DNA of 40,181 nucleotides from JAENVU01 sp964639075. GTDB taxonomy: Bacteria; Actinomycetota; Acidimicrobiia; IMCC26256; JAENVU01. Where the stretch lies: NCBI GenBank assembly GCA_964639075.1, contig CAZXCB010000005.1:1-40181 (forward strand), written 5' to 3'. The position numbers and the translations under genes are program-made. Under the pieces are notes generated by a model. The model was not told where the DNA came from and did no database searches. It saw only the letters and a list, made by a program, of their open reading frames with translations. Positions 24,200 through 32,701 of this stretch are shown in pieces. Each line of letters opens with the position of its first letter. Position 1 is the first letter of the stretch.

Positions 24200-25674
24200 T
24201 CAGCCCGTGACGCGCTCGGGGTGGGCGTAGGCCTGGATCGCCGCGCGGTCCGCCGCGAGGACATGGCCCTCGGCGATCGCGGCCGCGACGGCCGCTCGGT
24301 ACTTCCGCTCGTAGTCGGCGCGGTTCGGGTACAGCGCCGCGATGCGTTCCGCCGGCAGCGGCGTGGTCGAGCCGAGCAGGATGCAGATGACGGCGGGGTT
24401 CGAGCCCGGGACCCCGGAGAGCACCTCGACCGGCGCGTCGAGGGGTGGAGTGCGGACACCCTCCAGCGCGATGCCGTCGGCGTCACGGGCGATCGCCGGC
24501 GCGCCACCCGCGGTCAACGCCAGACGTGGCGCCGGTCGCGGTGGTGTCCCGGTGCTCATCCATCTCACGAGCGCTCCGTACGCGGCCTTGGCCACGACAT
24601 GCAGCGGACCGTCGTTGACCGGCACGCCGCAGTCGAGCGAGTCGGCGATGGAGCCCATGAGGTGCCGGTCCGCGTGCGCGGTGCCGGCGACCTCCCACAG
24701 CCGGAACGTGTCGGAGTCGGGCTGGCGGGCCGCGACCGAGTTCAGGACGCCGACGACGTCGCTCTCGGACTGGAGGTCCATGATCGGCTCGGTGCCGTCG
24801 CTGCGGAACTTCGTCGCACGCCCGCCGATCGAGCCGGCGATGTCGGCGGCCTCCCCGGGACCGACGAGCCCGAGCCCGACCGCGCCCCGGCTGTGCACGA
24901 AGAACGCGTCGAACGCGTGCGTGAGCGGCTGCACGCCGTTCACGTAGGTGACGAGCGCGAACGCCGACTGCGACTCTCCCGCTGCGACGACCCGCCGCGT
25001 CTTCGCGCCACGGGTCACCTCGCCGCCCGCGCGAAGGGCGCGGGCAGCCTGCGTGTAGATGTCGAACNNNNNNNNNNGGCGACATCGCCGACGCCGGGCG
25101 CGGAGACGCTCACGAGCACCGGGCCGCCCTCGACGCCGATGAGCTGCGCGGAGACGCCGACCCACGTGTCGCCGCGCCGGACGATCTCCTCGTTGAGACT
25201 CGCCCAGTCCGGGTCGGCGTCGACGCCGCCGCTCACGTTGAGCCACTCGACGACGACGGTGCCGCTGGACCTCGCCGTGTCCGCGGGACGGCGCACGAGC
25301 ACGCGGGTGCGGTAGGGCGCCGTGGTGTCGGGTGCGAGCGACCACCTCCCGTCGGATCCGAGCTCACCCTCCGCCTTGTACGACGTCGCCTTCCCCTCGG
25401 CGACGTACTCGTGCTGCTCGTAGCCGACCGCGCCGAGATCGGTGGGCGTTGCGGAGCCGATGAACACCTCTCCGGGCCCCGTGATCTCGGTCAGCTTCGC
25501 AGACGGACCGGCGGGCCGATCCACGGCGGCCGGCTTCCCGGGCGCCGACGTCGACGACGTCGAGCCGCTCCCCTTGTCGTCCCCCCCGGCACTCGAGCAG
25601 GCCGCGGCGACGAGCGCGAGAGCAACGGTGCCGACGGCGAGCAAGCGGACACGGGGACGGGTGCTCGGGTTCAC
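24200..25674 (-). CDS. Alpha/beta-hydrolase-domain lipoprotein, interrupted by gap
   Basis: One gene read in two frames across a 10-N gap: the N-terminal part (25078-25674) and the C-terminal part (24200-25067) belong together, since both match the actinobacterial family of about 450-aa 'alpha/beta hydrolase domain' lipoproteins. The signal peptide ends in the lipobox VAAAC, then a Ser/Thr-rich linker. The domain shows TVVVEWLNVSGG early and the nucleophile elbow AAGESQSAFAL after the gap, with AGTAHADRH later supplying a candidate histidine. GTG 25674 is preferred over TTG 25683. The frame change reflects the wrong gap size, not a proven pseudogene. Substrate unknown. Confidence 0.75.
25068..25077. 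other. Assembly gap of 10 N inside a gene
   Basis: Ten N within the alpha/beta-hydrolase lipoprotein gene. The flanking coding sequence is in different frames, so the true gap length is not 10 modulo 3. The two ends share no overlap. Confidence 0.97.
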
Positions 25675-25732
25675 GGCGGGCAACGTACCCGGACGCGGCC
25701 CGAGCCGTGCCGCGTCCCCACTGAGGGCACGA

Positions 25733-26548
25733 TCAGGTGGTGCCGGGCACGTCCCGCCGGCGGAACGAAAGGGTTGCGAGCACCACGAAGACCGCCGTGT
25801 AGAGCACGATCGTGCCCAGGGCCAGGGCCGGGCTGCGGGTGAACTCGACGCCGCGCATCTGGCGCCACGGCACGACCGTGCCGATGTTGGCGGCCCACAG
25901 GTATTGCGCCAGACCCGGACGCAGGCCCCGGATCAGGTTCTCGACCACCGCCATCCACGCGAACACGGCCGCGAGCGCGAACGCGGTGTTGCGGCCCAGC
26001 GTCGCGAGCGCGACGGCCAACATCGCCGCGAGCGCGGTGAGCAGCCCCGTCCGCGCGATTGCCGCGGTCAACGACCACCACCAGTCCGCATCCGCGCCGG
26101 CGGTGCTCCCGTTGGCCAGCACGGCCGGGAGGAAGGACGCGAGGAACACGACCTGCAGCACGATCGCGACCGCGAAGGCCACGATCCCGCAGGCCGCAGT
26201 CCGTGCCAGATTGAGCCGCACCCGGCGCGGCTCCCACGTGAGCACGGTCGTGATCGTGCCGGCCCGCCACTCGGAGCCGGCGACGGCCGCGCCGGTGGCG
26301 ACGGCGCCGAGCAGCAGGAAGAAGCTGGCGATGAGGACCGCGCCGTCGGATCGGTCGGCGATCCACCAGTCGGTGAGCACCGCGGGATGAGGCTCGCCGT
26401 GGCGGTGCAGCTCGGAGGGCGTCGTGCCCGCGGAGCTGGTGAAGGCGATCACACCGGCGACGACACATCCGACGAGCGCGAGCAGGATCATCACGCGCAC
26501 CACCCGCCGGCGCAGTGCCCGACGCATCTCGACGACCAGCAGACTCAT
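25733..26548 (-). CDS. ABC-2 type transporter permease
   Basis: A 271-aa integral membrane protein with six spans, partner of the ATPase just upstream. After a basic N-terminus (MRRALRRRVVR) come spans with the loops expected of ABC-2 permeases, including AGSEWRAGTITTVLTWEPRR, the coupling-helix-like region, and a conserved-looking C-terminal span ending in RRRDV. ATG 26548 overlaps the ATPase stop (ATGA). With one ATPase gene and one permease gene the exporter would be a heterotetramer of 2+2. Cargo is unknown; control by the local ECF sigma factor is predicted. Confidence 0.88.
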   Translation of the reverse strand: MSLLVVEMRRALRRRVVRVMILLALVGCVVAGVIAFTSSAGTTPSELHRHGEPHPAVLTDWWIADRSDGAVLIASFFLLLGAVATGAAVAGSEWRAGTITTVLTWEPRRVRLNLARTAACGIVAFAVAIVLQVVFLASFLPAVLANGSTAGADADWWWSLTAAIARTGLLTALAAMLAVALATLGRNTAFALAAVFAWMAVVENLIRGLRPGLAQYLWAANIGTVVPWRQMRGVEFTRSPALALGTIVLYTAVFVVLATLSFRRRDVPGTT

Positions 26549-27519
26549 CGGTCGCCCCCCTGTCCCGACACGCCGACCGCGGCGAGATCCGCCGCCGCAC
26601 TTGCTCCGTCGCCCGTCATCCGGATGAACAGCTCCTCGAGGCTGCGTTCCTCCGGACGGAGATCACGCACCCAGTGGCCGTGCTCCCCGAGGATGCGACT
26701 GATCCGGTCGGCCGCGGGTGGCGGGACCGCGACCCGGAGCCGTCCGTCGACGCGCTCGACGGCGATGCCGGCGCGTTCGAGGACGGCGAGCGCGCCGTCG
26801 AGGTCGTCGACGCCCACCAGCATCGTCTCCGAGCGTCCCGACGCCGCGAGCACCTCCGCGACCGTGCCGTGAGTGACGCAGTGGCCGCGACTGAGGATCG
26901 CCACCCGGTCGCAGACCTGCTGGATCTCGGCGAGCTGGTGGCTCGACACGAACACCGTCCGGCCCGCGTCACCGAGCCCGCGAAGGAGCTCGCGCACGCT
27001 GCGGATCCCCGCGGGGTCGAGCCCGTTCGCCGGCTCGTCGAGGATCAGCAGCGCGGGGTCCTTCAGCAGTGCGGCACCGAGCGCCAGCCGCTGGCGCATC
27101 CCCAGCGAGTACTTGCGCACCTGGTCGCCGGCGCGGTCCGCCAGCCCGACCTCCCCGAGCACCGCGTCGACCCGGCGCGGCCCGATGCCGTCGATCGCGC
27201 CCAGCATCGCGAGGTTGTCCCACCCGCTCATCGCGGGGAGCAGCGCCGGGGACTCCACGATGGCGCCGACCCGGCGCACGGAGTCACGGAGGCCCTCGGG
27301 CACCGGCCGACCGAACAGCCGTACCACCCCCTTGGTCGCGGTCGCGAGCCCGAGGATGCAGCGGATCGTGGTGGTCTTGCCCGAACCGTTCGGACCCAGG
27401 AATCCGAAGACACCGCCCTCGGGGACGACGAGGTCGAGGCCGTCGACCGCGACCGTGCGACCCTTCCGGCGCCGGTACTCCTTGCGCAGCGCTTCGATCT
27501 CGATGACGTTCGTGGCCAT
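26545..27519 (-). CDS. ABC transporter ATP-binding protein
   Basis: A 324-aa ATPase that drives the adjacent permease. Walker A GPNGSGKTT, Q-loop region VGAIVESPALLP, signature YSLGMRQRL, Walker B LLILDEPANGLDP and H-loop SSHQL are all intact. The layout, with a C-terminal extension after about residue 225, is that of the DrrA/CcmA-type exporters (drug, lipid or bacteriocin-type cargo). ATG 27519 was chosen over longer forms; it sits 37 nt downstream of an ECF-type -10 element and before a normal N-terminus. The product overlaps the permease gene by ATGA. Confidence 0.93.
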   Translation of the reverse strand: MATNVIEIEALRKEYRRRKGRTVAVDGLDLVVPEGGVFGFLGPNGSGKTTTIRCILGLATATKGVVRLFGRPVPEGLRDSVRRVGAIVESPALLPAMSGWDNLAMLGAIDGIGPRRVDAVLGEVGLADRAGDQVRKYSLGMRQRLALGAALLKDPALLILDEPANGLDPAGIRSVRELLRGLGDAGRTVFVSSHQLAEIQQVCDRVAILSRGHCVTHGTVAEVLAASGRSETMLVGVDDLDGALAVLERAGIAVERVDGRLRVAVPPPAADRISRILGEHGHWVRDLRPEERSLEELFIRMTGDGASAAADLAAVGVSGQGGDR

Positions 27520-27555
27520 GCCGTGCGTCCTCACCTCGCGGTTCCCTACCCGACG

Positions 27556-27583
27556 GACGCCGAGCGGGCGATCGCGGGTGACG
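27556..27583 (-). promoter_or_regulatory. ECF-type promoter of the ABC exporter genes
   Basis: Reading the minus strand: CGTCACCCG (-35, 27583-27575), 15 nt, CGTC (-10, 27559-27556), followed by CGTCGGGTAGGGAACCG. It differs from the consensus TGTC-R-CCCG only in its first base. The start codon is 37 nt beyond the -10. It falls in the 77-bp gap after the neocarzinostatin-like gene. Confidence 0.65.
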
Positions 27584-27596
27584 CGACGCGCGGGAT

Positions 27597-28856
27597 TCAG
27601 GAGACGGGCACGGACTCGTCCTCGAGCGGCGGCAGCGCGGCGATGATCGCATCGAGGTCGGCGTATTCGGCCTCGTCGATCTCGGGCGCCGCGGCCTCGC
27701 CGACCGGCGCCCAGTCGGTGCGCAGCAGCAGCACCGCCGCGATCCCGAGGAGCACCAGCGCGACACCGAGGCCGAGCAGCAGTCGGGTCGGGTCGTACGC
27801 GGCGCCGGGGGGTGGGGCGAACGAGATGGGCACGACCGGTGCCCGGGTGAACACCTCGTCCGACGCCACCGAGATGCCGCAGTCGTCGCCGCGGAAGCAC
27901 GGAGCGAGCTCCGGTCCCACACGACCCGGTTCGATCGCGAGCTTCGCCCGGCCCGATCCGTCGGCACCGACCAGCAGCGGTGCATTCGGGCCCGGTGACC
28001 CACAGCGCGCGCCGATTGCGTCCGGGGCCGCGCACAGCATCGCGGTGACCTGCGCGCCCGGCGGATAGTCGACGACCTCGACGGTCACCGCTTCACCATC
28101 GAGCGAGAGGCCGCTCGCCGGAGTCACCGAGATGTGGCCCGCTCGACGCACGCGATCACCGAACACGGTCTGGATCTCTCCCTGCCCGCCGCCCTCGCGG
28201 GCGCGCACGACGACGGTGCAGGGCGGTGCGCCGGCGCGGCAGCGTCCCGGATTCCACCGCACGTCGAGGACGCCGTCGGTGACGAGATACTGGAACTCGG
28301 CGACTCCGTCGGCGTCGAACTGCACCCGGAGCCGGTTGGCGCATGGCCGTGACAGTGTGGGCGCGCACTGCTGCGCGACCCCGCGCGCGAACGGCTCGAA
28401 CCCGGTGACGCGCATGCGGAGCACCGTCGCGGGTGCGAGTCCGTCGGCCACGTCGTAGGACGCGGGGAACGTATCGGCGCCGTCGGCCTCGATCGCGACG
28501 GTCGGGCCGAGAGCTACGGATCGCGGTGCTCCGGGTACGGCCGGACGGCTCGAGCTGGCCGTGGTCGGCGTGGTGCCTGGCGTCCTCGGGGGTTGTGTGC
28601 TCGTCGTCGACTGCGCGCGGCGCGCTCGATCTCCGCCATCGTCGCCGCGGCCGAGCCCGATCATCAACGCCGACCCGATCACCGCGACGGCGAGCAGGAT
28701 GCCCCCGAGCAACAGGCCGACCGCGGGACCGAACGCACCGAGCACACCGTCCCGATCCGCGCGCCGCTCGTCGTTGAGGGGTCCGATCCCCGCGAAGCCG
28801 AGGACCGAGAGCACCACCAGGACGATGGCGAACGGGATCAGGAGGAGGATCGGCAC
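27597..28856 (-). CDS. Membrane protein with neocarzinostatin-like domains
   Basis: A 419-aa protein: two N-terminal spans (about 2-20 and 45-68), a Thr/Ser/Pro linker (QSTTSTQPPRTPGTT), then an exported part with two beta domains of neocarzinostatin-like type. The second is clearest: ISVTPASGLSLDGEAVTVEV, PPGAQVTAMLCA and later CFRGDDCGISV, the paired cysteines of that fold. A C-terminal span (LLLGLGVALVLLGIAAVLLL) and an acidic cytoplasmic tail follow. Neocarzinostatin apoproteins bind small ligands; a sensing role here is inference. GTG 28856 is 7 bp after the upstream stop. It lies between the probable anti-sigma gene and the ABC genes. Confidence 0.75.
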   Translation of the reverse strand: MPILLLIPFAIVLVVLSVLGFAGIGPLNDERRADRDGVLGAFGPAVGLLLGGILLAVAVIGSALMIGLGRGDDGGDRARRAQSTTSTQPPRTPGTTPTTASSSRPAVPGAPRSVALGPTVAIEADGADTFPASYDVADGLAPATVLRMRVTGFEPFARGVAQQCAPTLSRPCANRLRVQFDADGVAEFQYLVTDGVLDVRWNPGRCRAGAPPCTVVVRAREGGGQGEIQTVFGDRVRRAGHISVTPASGLSLDGEAVTVEVVDYPPGAQVTAMLCAAPDAIGARCGSPGPNAPLLVGADGSGRAKLAIEPGRVGPELAPCFRGDDCGISVASDEVFTRAPVVPISFAPPPGAAYDPTRLLLGLGVALVLLGIAAVLLLRTDWAPVGEAAAPEIDEAEYADLDAIIAALPPLEDESVPVS

Positions 28857-28863
28857 CGTGCGG

Positions 28864-29493
28864 TCACTCCCGGTGTGCCGGGGGCATGCTCGGCGGCGTC
28901 TGCTCGTCGAGGCGGCGGTTCAACGTGAGGATGCGACCGATGATCGGCAGCATCAACACGTTCAACCCGTGGAGCAGCCCCACGATCAGCAGGATTCCCC
29001 CCAGACGCACGGCCACGGCCCGCATCTGCGCCGCGTTGACCGTCTCGGACCATCCCGCGTCCGGCGCGAACTGCACCGTGAACAGGATGAAGGCGAAGAA
29101 GATCAGGTAGTACGCCACGTCCATCAGCACGATGAAGCTCTTCCCCGTCCGGGGATTCGCGCGGAACACGTCCGCGGCGTAGCTCTTCCCGAACCGCCGG
29201 ATGAACGGCCCGAGCCACAAGGCCAGGAACACCATCCCTGCGAACCACAACATCTCCAAGACCCACCAGTCCATGACCAGCTCTCCCTTCGTTCGTTCCG
29301 TTGTCGAGAGCACCACGGCGGCAACTGCGCCGACGATGCACGCGATGACCATGAGACGCCGGCGACGTTGACGCCGGAGGCGCCGGTCGTCGTCGATGCT
29401 GAGCGCGACGCGCGCGAAGAGGTCGTCGCTCTCGTCGAGCCCGTCCGCCTCGTCGACGAGCGCGGCCCGGAGGCGTTCCTCGACCGCGCTCAC
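28864..29493 (-). CDS. Membrane protein coupled to ECF sigma factor; probable anti-sigma
   Basis: A 209-aa protein. Residues 1-46 are cytoplasmic and acidic/basic (EERLRAALVDEADGLDE...), like the N-terminal segment of many actinobacterial membrane anti-sigma factors. A span at about 47-63 and three further spans follow, with the loops WLGPFIRRFGKSY and RANPRTGKS. GTG 29493 overlaps the TGA of the sigma gene (GTGA), the normal layout of a sigma/anti-sigma pair. No zinc-binding HxxxCxxC motif is present. The anti-sigma role rests on position and architecture, not on a recognised domain. Confidence 0.65.
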   Translation of the reverse strand: MSAVEERLRAALVDEADGLDESDDLFARVALSIDDDRRLRRQRRRRLMVIACIVGAVAAVVLSTTERTKGELVMDWWVLEMLWFAGMVFLALWLGPFIRRFGKSYAADVFRANPRTGKSFIVLMDVAYYLIFFAFILFTVQFAPDAGWSETVNAAQMRAVAVRLGGILLIVGLLHGLNVLMLPIIGRILTLNRRLDEQTPPSMPPAHRE

Positions 29494-30110
29494 GTCGCCG
29501 CACCTCGCGCATCAGCCCGGTCCGTCGCGTCGCCCAGTCGCTGCTCGAGCGCCGCCAGCCCGCGCTGCAGGTGCGTCTTCACCGAGTTGCGGGAGATCCC
29601 CATCGTCTCGGCGATGTCGTCGATGCCCTGCTCCTCGTAGTAGCGCAGGACGAGCGCGGTCCGCTGGCGATGCGGAAGGTCCCTGAGGGCTTCGATCATC
29701 TCGCGTTGGTCTTCCCGCAGCTCGATCTCGTCCTCGGTGGACGCGCGCCGATCGTCGACCGGGAGATGGTGCCGGAGCGAGACGAGGCCGCGGCGGTTGT
29801 TGTCACGCGCCAGGTTGAGCACGATCGACCGGAGGTACGCAGCGGCCTTGGACTCGTCCCTGATCCGATGCGCCGAGCGTGCCAGCCGGATGAACGCCTC
29901 CTGCACGAGGTCCTCGGCGGCGTTGCGGTCGTCGACGAACAAGCGGGCCAGCCGCACCAGCGACTGCCCCTCCTCCTGGAAGAGCCGCACGACGAGCGCG
30001 TCCGCGTCGACCGATGCCGCGTGCCCTTCGGCGACCGCCGCGCGCCGCCCGACGTCGAGGGGCAGCGCTTCCGAGCGGAAGCGGGGCGCGAGCAACCCGA
30101 TGGCAGCCAT
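29490..30110 (-). CDS. ECF-family RNA polymerase sigma factor (SigE-like)
   Basis: A 206-aa group 4 sigma factor. Region 2 (about 40-105) includes FVDDRNAAEDLVQEAFIRLA for core binding and -10 melting; region 4 (about 140-195) holds LPHRQRTALVLRYYE and the helix-turn-helix GIDDIAETMGISRNSVKTHL for the -35 element. Start choice: the frame is open to GTG 30188, but a near-perfect promoter of the local type ends 10 nt before ATG 30110, so ATG 30110 is preferred and the transcript would be leaderless. Five copies of that promoter type near this gene suggest it controls itself, the ABC exporter and three exported proteins. Downstream genes are coupled by GTGA. Confidence 0.9.
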   Translation of the reverse strand: MAAIGLLAPRFRSEALPLDVGRRAAVAEGHAASVDADALVVRLFQEEGQSLVRLARLFVDDRNAAEDLVQEAFIRLARSAHRIRDESKAAAYLRSIVLNLARDNNRRGLVSLRHHLPVDDRRASTEDEIELREDQREMIEALRDLPHRQRTALVLRYYEEQGIDDIAETMGISRNSVKTHLQRGLAALEQRLGDATDRADARGAAT

Positions 30111-30120
30111 CGTCCCGACA

Positions 30121-30149
30121 GACGTCGAGGGCACCGGCTGCGGGTGACA
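30121..30149 (-). promoter_or_regulatory. ECF-type autoregulatory promoter of the sigma gene
   Basis: Minus strand: TGTCACCCG (30149-30141), 16 nt, CGTC (30124-30121), then TGTCGGGACG and ATG 30110. With initiation about 6-9 nt after CGTC, the message would begin at or within 4 nt of the ATG. The match to the other four sites is the reason for the shorter sigma start. Confidence 0.7.
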
Positions 30150-30233
30150 GGCCGCGAGCAACGCCTCGCGGATCCGATCGCCCCACACGACCGGAGCCTC
30201 TCACTCTGGCGGGCGACCTGCGCCGGGACCCGT

Positions 30234-31886
30234 TCAGGGCCCGATCGTGAGCACGTTCGACGGGTCACCCGTCCCGGCCGCGTTGACCGCCGAGACCCGG
30301 AAGCCGCAGCTGGTGCCGATCGGACAGGTCGGGGCCACGAACTGGACGCTGCCGATCCACATCCACGTCGCGCCGCCGTCGAGGGTGCGCTCGCCCGTGA
30401 TGTCGAGCACGGCGGTGCCACCATCGTCCTCGGGCGGCAGCCAGCCGAGACCGACCAGCGTCCCGATCCGGCGGATGCTGACCAGCGTCGGCGAGGACGG
30501 TCGGGCCCACGTGGTGGCGCTGCCTTCCGAGACCGGGCCGAGCCCGGCGGCGTTCCGGGCGCGCACACGGACCCAGCACGTCGTCCGCTCCCCCGGGCAG
30601 CTCACCGTCGAGGCGCGAGACGCCGTGGACCCGACGAACGCGAAGCTCGTTCCGTCGGTGCTGCGCTCGATCCGGTAGTCGATGATCGGGAAGTCGCCGC
30701 TGTCGAGCGGTGTCGCCCAGGCCGCGCTCACCACGTGGGTGCCGCTACTCACGGTCAAGCCGTCGACCGCGCCCGGCGCGCGCCAGGTGGTCCCCTCGAC
30801 CGGATCGGACCAGGCGCCCGGGCCCGCCACGTTCACCGCCCGGACGCGGAGCTCGCAGGTCACGCCCGGCCCTCCGCAGTCGACGCTCGCCGCGGTCGCC
30901 GAGTAGCTCCCGACCACCGTCCCCGCGGGGCGCGTGATCTCCAGCTCGTACCCGGTCACGGGCGAGCCACCGTCGGCGTTCGGGGCGCTCCAGGCCACGG
31001 TCAGCATGCCGTTCGCCGGGCCGGCGACGGCGCTCGTCACGGTGGGTGCACCCGGCGCGGTGACGAGCGGAGGATCGTCGTCGAGGAGGGTTCCCACCGC
31101 GATCCCATCGGTCGGGACCGCACCCACGACCGACGACACCACGACCGTGAACTGCTCGGTCCCCTCGATCGTGGTGTCCCCGATCGCCTTGAACGTCACC
31201 ACGGCCGCCGTGCGACCGGCGCGGATCCGCAGCGTTGCGCTCCGGCTCGAGAAGTCGGCACCGGCGGTGGCCGTGCCGCCGATGCTCGCATACCGCGCGG
31301 TCACGTCCGTCGGTGCCGGCGCGTCGAGCGTCACCGTGAACCGAATGGGGTTCCGGGTCGTCGCATCACCCTCGTAGACCGCCGCGTCGCCGATCGCGAG
31401 TCGCCCGGAGGCCGCCGGATCGTCGTCGCGGATCGTGACGGTGCCGATCGGGTGCGCGACCGGCGCTCCATCGCTCCCGGTGAGCACGACGGTGAAGGTC
31501 TCGTCGCCCTCGGCCGCGGTATCGGCGACGATGCGCGCACGAATCGCGGTGGCGGTCCGCCCGGCACGGATCCGGGCGCTCCCGCCGGCTGACCGGAGGT
31601 AGTCCGTCGATCTCGTCGCGGTGGCGTCGGCCACGACATAGGAGACGGTCGTGTCGACGAGCACCGGCGACGACAGGCTCACCGTGAGCACCACCGGCGC
31701 GAATCCGACGTCGCCCTCGGTCACGGCGGCGCTGCCGATCGCGAGCTCCGGCGTGGTCGCGGCCGTCGCCGGAGTGCTCGCGCCGGCGACGAGCACAGCC
31801 GCTCCCATTGCGAGCACGCCGAGCGCTCCGGCCGCCCGCCGGAGTGGAGAACGCAATGCCGTCGTGCAATGAGGGCTCGTCCACAT
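30234..31886 (-). CDS. Secreted Calx-beta / fibronectin type III protein
   Basis: A 550-aa exported protein. A signal peptide ends near PATAA (about residue 43). Two Calx-beta domains follow (about 46-155 and 160-270), with the repeated pattern AVTEGD...FTVTL, TATAGADFSS and DTTIEGTEQFTVVV, ending in the DDDP calcium-loop motif. Then three fibronectin type III-like domains (about 275-550) with GGSPVTGYELEI, DFPIIDYRIERS, and CxLRVRAVN/CWVRVRARN strands, some with paired cysteines. No catalytic domain is seen; adhesion or matrix roles are plausible. ATG 31886 has GAAAGGA 8 nt upstream and lies 41 nt from an ECF-type -10. Confidence 0.88.
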   Translation of the reverse strand: MWTSPHCTTALRSPLRRAAGALGVLAMGAAVLVAGASTPATAATTPELAIGSAAVTEGDVGFAPVVLTVSLSSPVLVDTTVSYVVADATATRSTDYLRSAGGSARIRAGRTATAIRARIVADTAAEGDETFTVVLTGSDGAPVAHPIGTVTIRDDDPAASGRLAIGDAAVYEGDATTRNPIRFTVTLDAPAPTDVTARYASIGGTATAGADFSSRSATLRIRAGRTAAVVTFKAIGDTTIEGTEQFTVVVSSVVGAVPTDGIAVGTLLDDDPPLVTAPGAPTVTSAVAGPANGMLTVAWSAPNADGGSPVTGYELEITRPAGTVVGSYSATAASVDCGGPGVTCELRVRAVNVAGPGAWSDPVEGTTWRAPGAVDGLTVSSGTHVVSAAWATPLDSGDFPIIDYRIERSTDGTSFAFVGSTASRASTVSCPGERTTCWVRVRARNAAGLGPVSEGSATTWARPSSPTLVSIRRIGTLVGLGWLPPEDDGGTAVLDITGERTLDGGATWMWIGSVQFVAPTCPIGTSCGFRVSAVNAAGTGDPSNVLTIGP

Positions 31887-31926
31887 CGGCCCGTCCTTTC
31901 TCGCAACTCCCGGTTCTCACCCGACA

Positions 31927-31954
31927 GACGAGGAAGATCGGCGCGCGGGCGACA
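31927..31954 (-). promoter_or_regulatory. ECF-type promoter of the Calx-beta gene
   Basis: Minus strand: TGTCGCCCG (31954-31946), 15 nt, CGTC (31930-31927), followed by TGTCGGGTGAGAACCGG. It is divergent from the next site, with 43 bp between the two -35 elements. Confidence 0.7.
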
Positions 31955-31997
31955 CGGTGTGGAGGACGGCGGTGTCGACGCGAAGATCGCGATGGCG

Positions 31998-32025
31998 TGT
32001 CACCCGACAACGGCCCGCGCCCGTC
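31998..32025 (+). promoter_or_regulatory. ECF-type promoter of the SOD-like gene
   Basis: Plus strand: TGTCACCCG (31998-32006), 15 nt, CGTC (32022-32025), followed by TGTCGAGGTAGGAACAC. The start codon is 37 nt beyond the -10. Confidence 0.7.
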
Positions 32026-32061
32026 TGTCGAGGTAGGAACACACCGACACGGGAGGTAGCA

Positions 32062-32562
32062 ATGACACAGCACCAGCGAAGCGGGGCACGTTGGCTCGCG
32101 GCCGCGTGCGCGGCCGGGCTCGGAGCGACGGCGATGGTGACCGCCGCCGCGGCCTCCGAAGGGGCAACGGTGACCCGGGGAACGTTGACGCCCTTCGCCG
32201 CCGGGGCCGGCGGGTCGGTGGGCGGGCACGCCCAGATGGTCCGGACCGCGGGTGGATCGACGATCGTCACGCTTCACGTCGAGGGACTCGCACCCGGAGG
32301 CACCTACGCGTCGCACGTCCACGCGGCGGCATGTGCGGTGGGCGCGGCGGACGGCCACTACAAGCTCGACCCCGCGGGCCCCGCGACCCCGCCGAACGAG
32401 ATCTGGCCGGGTGGCGGTCCCTTCGTCGCCAACGGCGGCGGCATCGCGAACGGTCAGGCGACCGCGAGCTTCACGGCCGGTCCGAGCGCCGTCTCGGTCG
32501 TCGTCCACGATCTCTCGTTGCCGTCGACGGCGAACAAGGTGGCGTGCGCCGATCTGGGCTGA
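32062..32562 (+). CDS. Secreted Cu/Zn-superoxide-dismutase-like (or CHRD-like) protein
   Basis: A 166-aa exported protein. The signal peptide (AAACAAGLGATAMVTAAAA) ends near residue 30. The rest is an all-beta domain with YASHVHAAAC and DGHYKLDP, which recall the HxH and GGHxNP metal motifs of Cu/Zn SOD, and a late VVVHDLSL histidine. Two cysteines (AAAC and VACADLG) could form the SOD-type disulfide. The electrostatic-loop residues cannot all be matched, so enzymatic activity is uncertain; a CHRD domain is the alternative. GGGAGGT lies 5 nt before ATG 32062. A strong hairpin follows the gene. Confidence 0.75.
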   Translation: MTQHQRSGARWLAAACAAGLGATAMVTAAAASEGATVTRGTLTPFAAGAGGSVGGHAQMVRTAGGSTIVTLHVEGLAPGGTYASHVHAAACAVGAADGHYKLDPAGPATPPNEIWPGGGPFVANGGGIANGQATASFTAGPSAVSVVVHDLSLPSTANKVACADLG

Positions 32563-32594
32563 CCGGCACACAGCCGCCGAGGAAGAGCCATGCG

Positions 32595-32637
32595 CGTCGG
32601 TGCGGGCCGGGGTCCCGAACCTCGGCTCGCACCGACG
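32595..32637 (+). terminator. Strong hairpin after the SOD-like gene
   Basis: CGTCGGTGCG (32595-32604) pairs perfectly with CGCACCGACG (32628-32637); inside, GCCGGGG can pair with CCTCGGC (one G-U), leaving the loop TCCCGAA. The stem is about 17 bp, 33 nt after the stop codon. No T-tract follows, and an assembly gap begins 8 nt later. Confidence 0.6.
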
Positions 32638-32645
32638 GACGGGCA

Positions 32646-32655
32646 NNNNNNNNNN
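32646..32655. other. Assembly gap of 10 N (intergenic)
   Basis: Ten N between the SOD-like and glycosyltransferase genes, flanked on both sides by strong hairpins, which may be why assembly failed here. Confidence 0.97.
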
Positions 32656-32701
32656 CTCGAACATGGCGTGGAGCAAGGCGAGGAGCAGCGCGGCGTCCGA
32701 G

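Noticed and set aside
24200..25683. Pseudogene or frameshift in the alpha/beta-hydrolase lipoprotein
   Set aside because: The frame change coincides with the 10-N placeholder, so it is best read as a wrong gap length.
30111..30188. Extended start of the sigma factor at GTG 30188
   Set aside because: A near-consensus ECF promoter lies inside this segment and ends just before ATG 30110.
30189..30218. A further ECF site (GGTCGCCCG at 30218-30210) above the sigma gene
   Set aside because: No CGTC at 15 or 16 nt; the site at 30149-30121 fits much better.
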